A stretch of 54,739 nt of DNA from a candidate division CSSED10-310 bacterium (GTDB lineage Bacteria > CSSED10-310 > JAFGJC01). The notes under the pieces are model-generated. The model was not told the origin of the DNA. It ran no database searches and worked only from the letters and a program-made list of their open reading frames with translations. A program made the position numbers and the translations under genes. Each line of letters opens with the position of its first letter. Within the stretch, counting starts at the first letter, position 1. Where the stretch lies: contig JAFGLW010000025.1 of assembly GCA_016927905.1 (NCBI GenBank), positions 1-54,739 on the forward strand. The letters run 5' to 3'. Positions 54,715 to 54,739 of the stretch are shown here, piece after piece.

Positions 54715-54739
54715 TGCGCCCGGCAGGATTTGAACCTGC
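54715..54739 (-). tRNA. tRNA 3' end (probably tRNA-Arg), partial
   Basis: Read on the minus strand the last bases form a complete T-arm (GCAGG, loop TTCAAAT, CCTGC) and the 3' acceptor strand CGGGCGC with discriminator A at 54715. CCA is not encoded (TTAT follows). The acceptor implies a 5' end GCGCCCG, which is typical of tRNA-Arg, but the anticodon is outside the window, so the identity is an inference. Confidence 0.8.

Overview
The window comes from an uncultured-looking Gram-negative (diderm) bacterium of moderate GC. The diderm call rests on an LptF/LptG-type lipopolysaccharide exporter, heptosyltransferase-like and LPS-core-like glycosyltransferases, and a class A penicillin-binding protein. 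Several housekeeping genes start with GTG or TTG. I cannot place the organism in a phylum from the sequence alone. The proline/threonine-rich linkers in its exported proteins and the variant ribosomal protein L3 suggest a lineage far from the usual model organisms.

Region 1 (1-15790, all + strand) is the S10-spc-alpha ribosomal supercluster: the end of tuf, then rpsJ to rplQ, including secY, adk, map and rpoA. Gene order is canonical except that infA is missing between map and rpmJ. A stand-alone response regulator is attached to the end of the cluster behind a tiny overlapping leader ORF. A strong terminator-like hairpin lies between tuf and rpsJ. Every ribosomal protein here that exists in zinc-binding and zinc-free versions is the zinc-binding version.

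Region 2 (15808-32485) is mainly minus-strand housekeeping. uvrB-uvrC (excision repair) is divergent from a PBP1A-type penicillin-binding protein. A long probable operon reads from about 32.5 kb down to 21.7 kb: TPR membrane protein, response regulator with a helical tail, valS, nadC, birA, coaX, a DnaC-like loader ATPase, a LapA-like membrane protein, a single-chain LptF-LptG fusion and an uncharacterised membrane protein.

Region 3 (32628-54739) is accessory. It holds a decayed secreted M28-type peptidase, a sulfatase remnant, two glycosyltransferases, a ZIP metal transporter, two very large exported transglutaminase-like proteins (one with FG-GAP-like calcium repeats), a protein of the NDYRKYG family, a small GlsB-type membrane protein, a HerA-like ATPase, a YidB-like protein, a DUF362 protein, two nucleotidyltransferase-fold proteins (one with a small partner gene), a metallopeptidase remnant, a truncated PIN gene and the 3' end of a tRNA (probably Arg). 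Palindromic repeats of one family lie beside the small accessory genes.

The most distinctive feature is a roughly 115-residue C-terminal domain shared by three otherwise unrelated exported proteins: the M28 pseudogene, the transglutaminase-like protein at 38299-41517 and the DUF362 protein at 51473-53395. In two of the three it follows a Pro/Thr-rich linker. It behaves like a lineage-specific surface or sorting module. The two giant transglutaminase-like proteins also share a previously unnamed N-terminal region.
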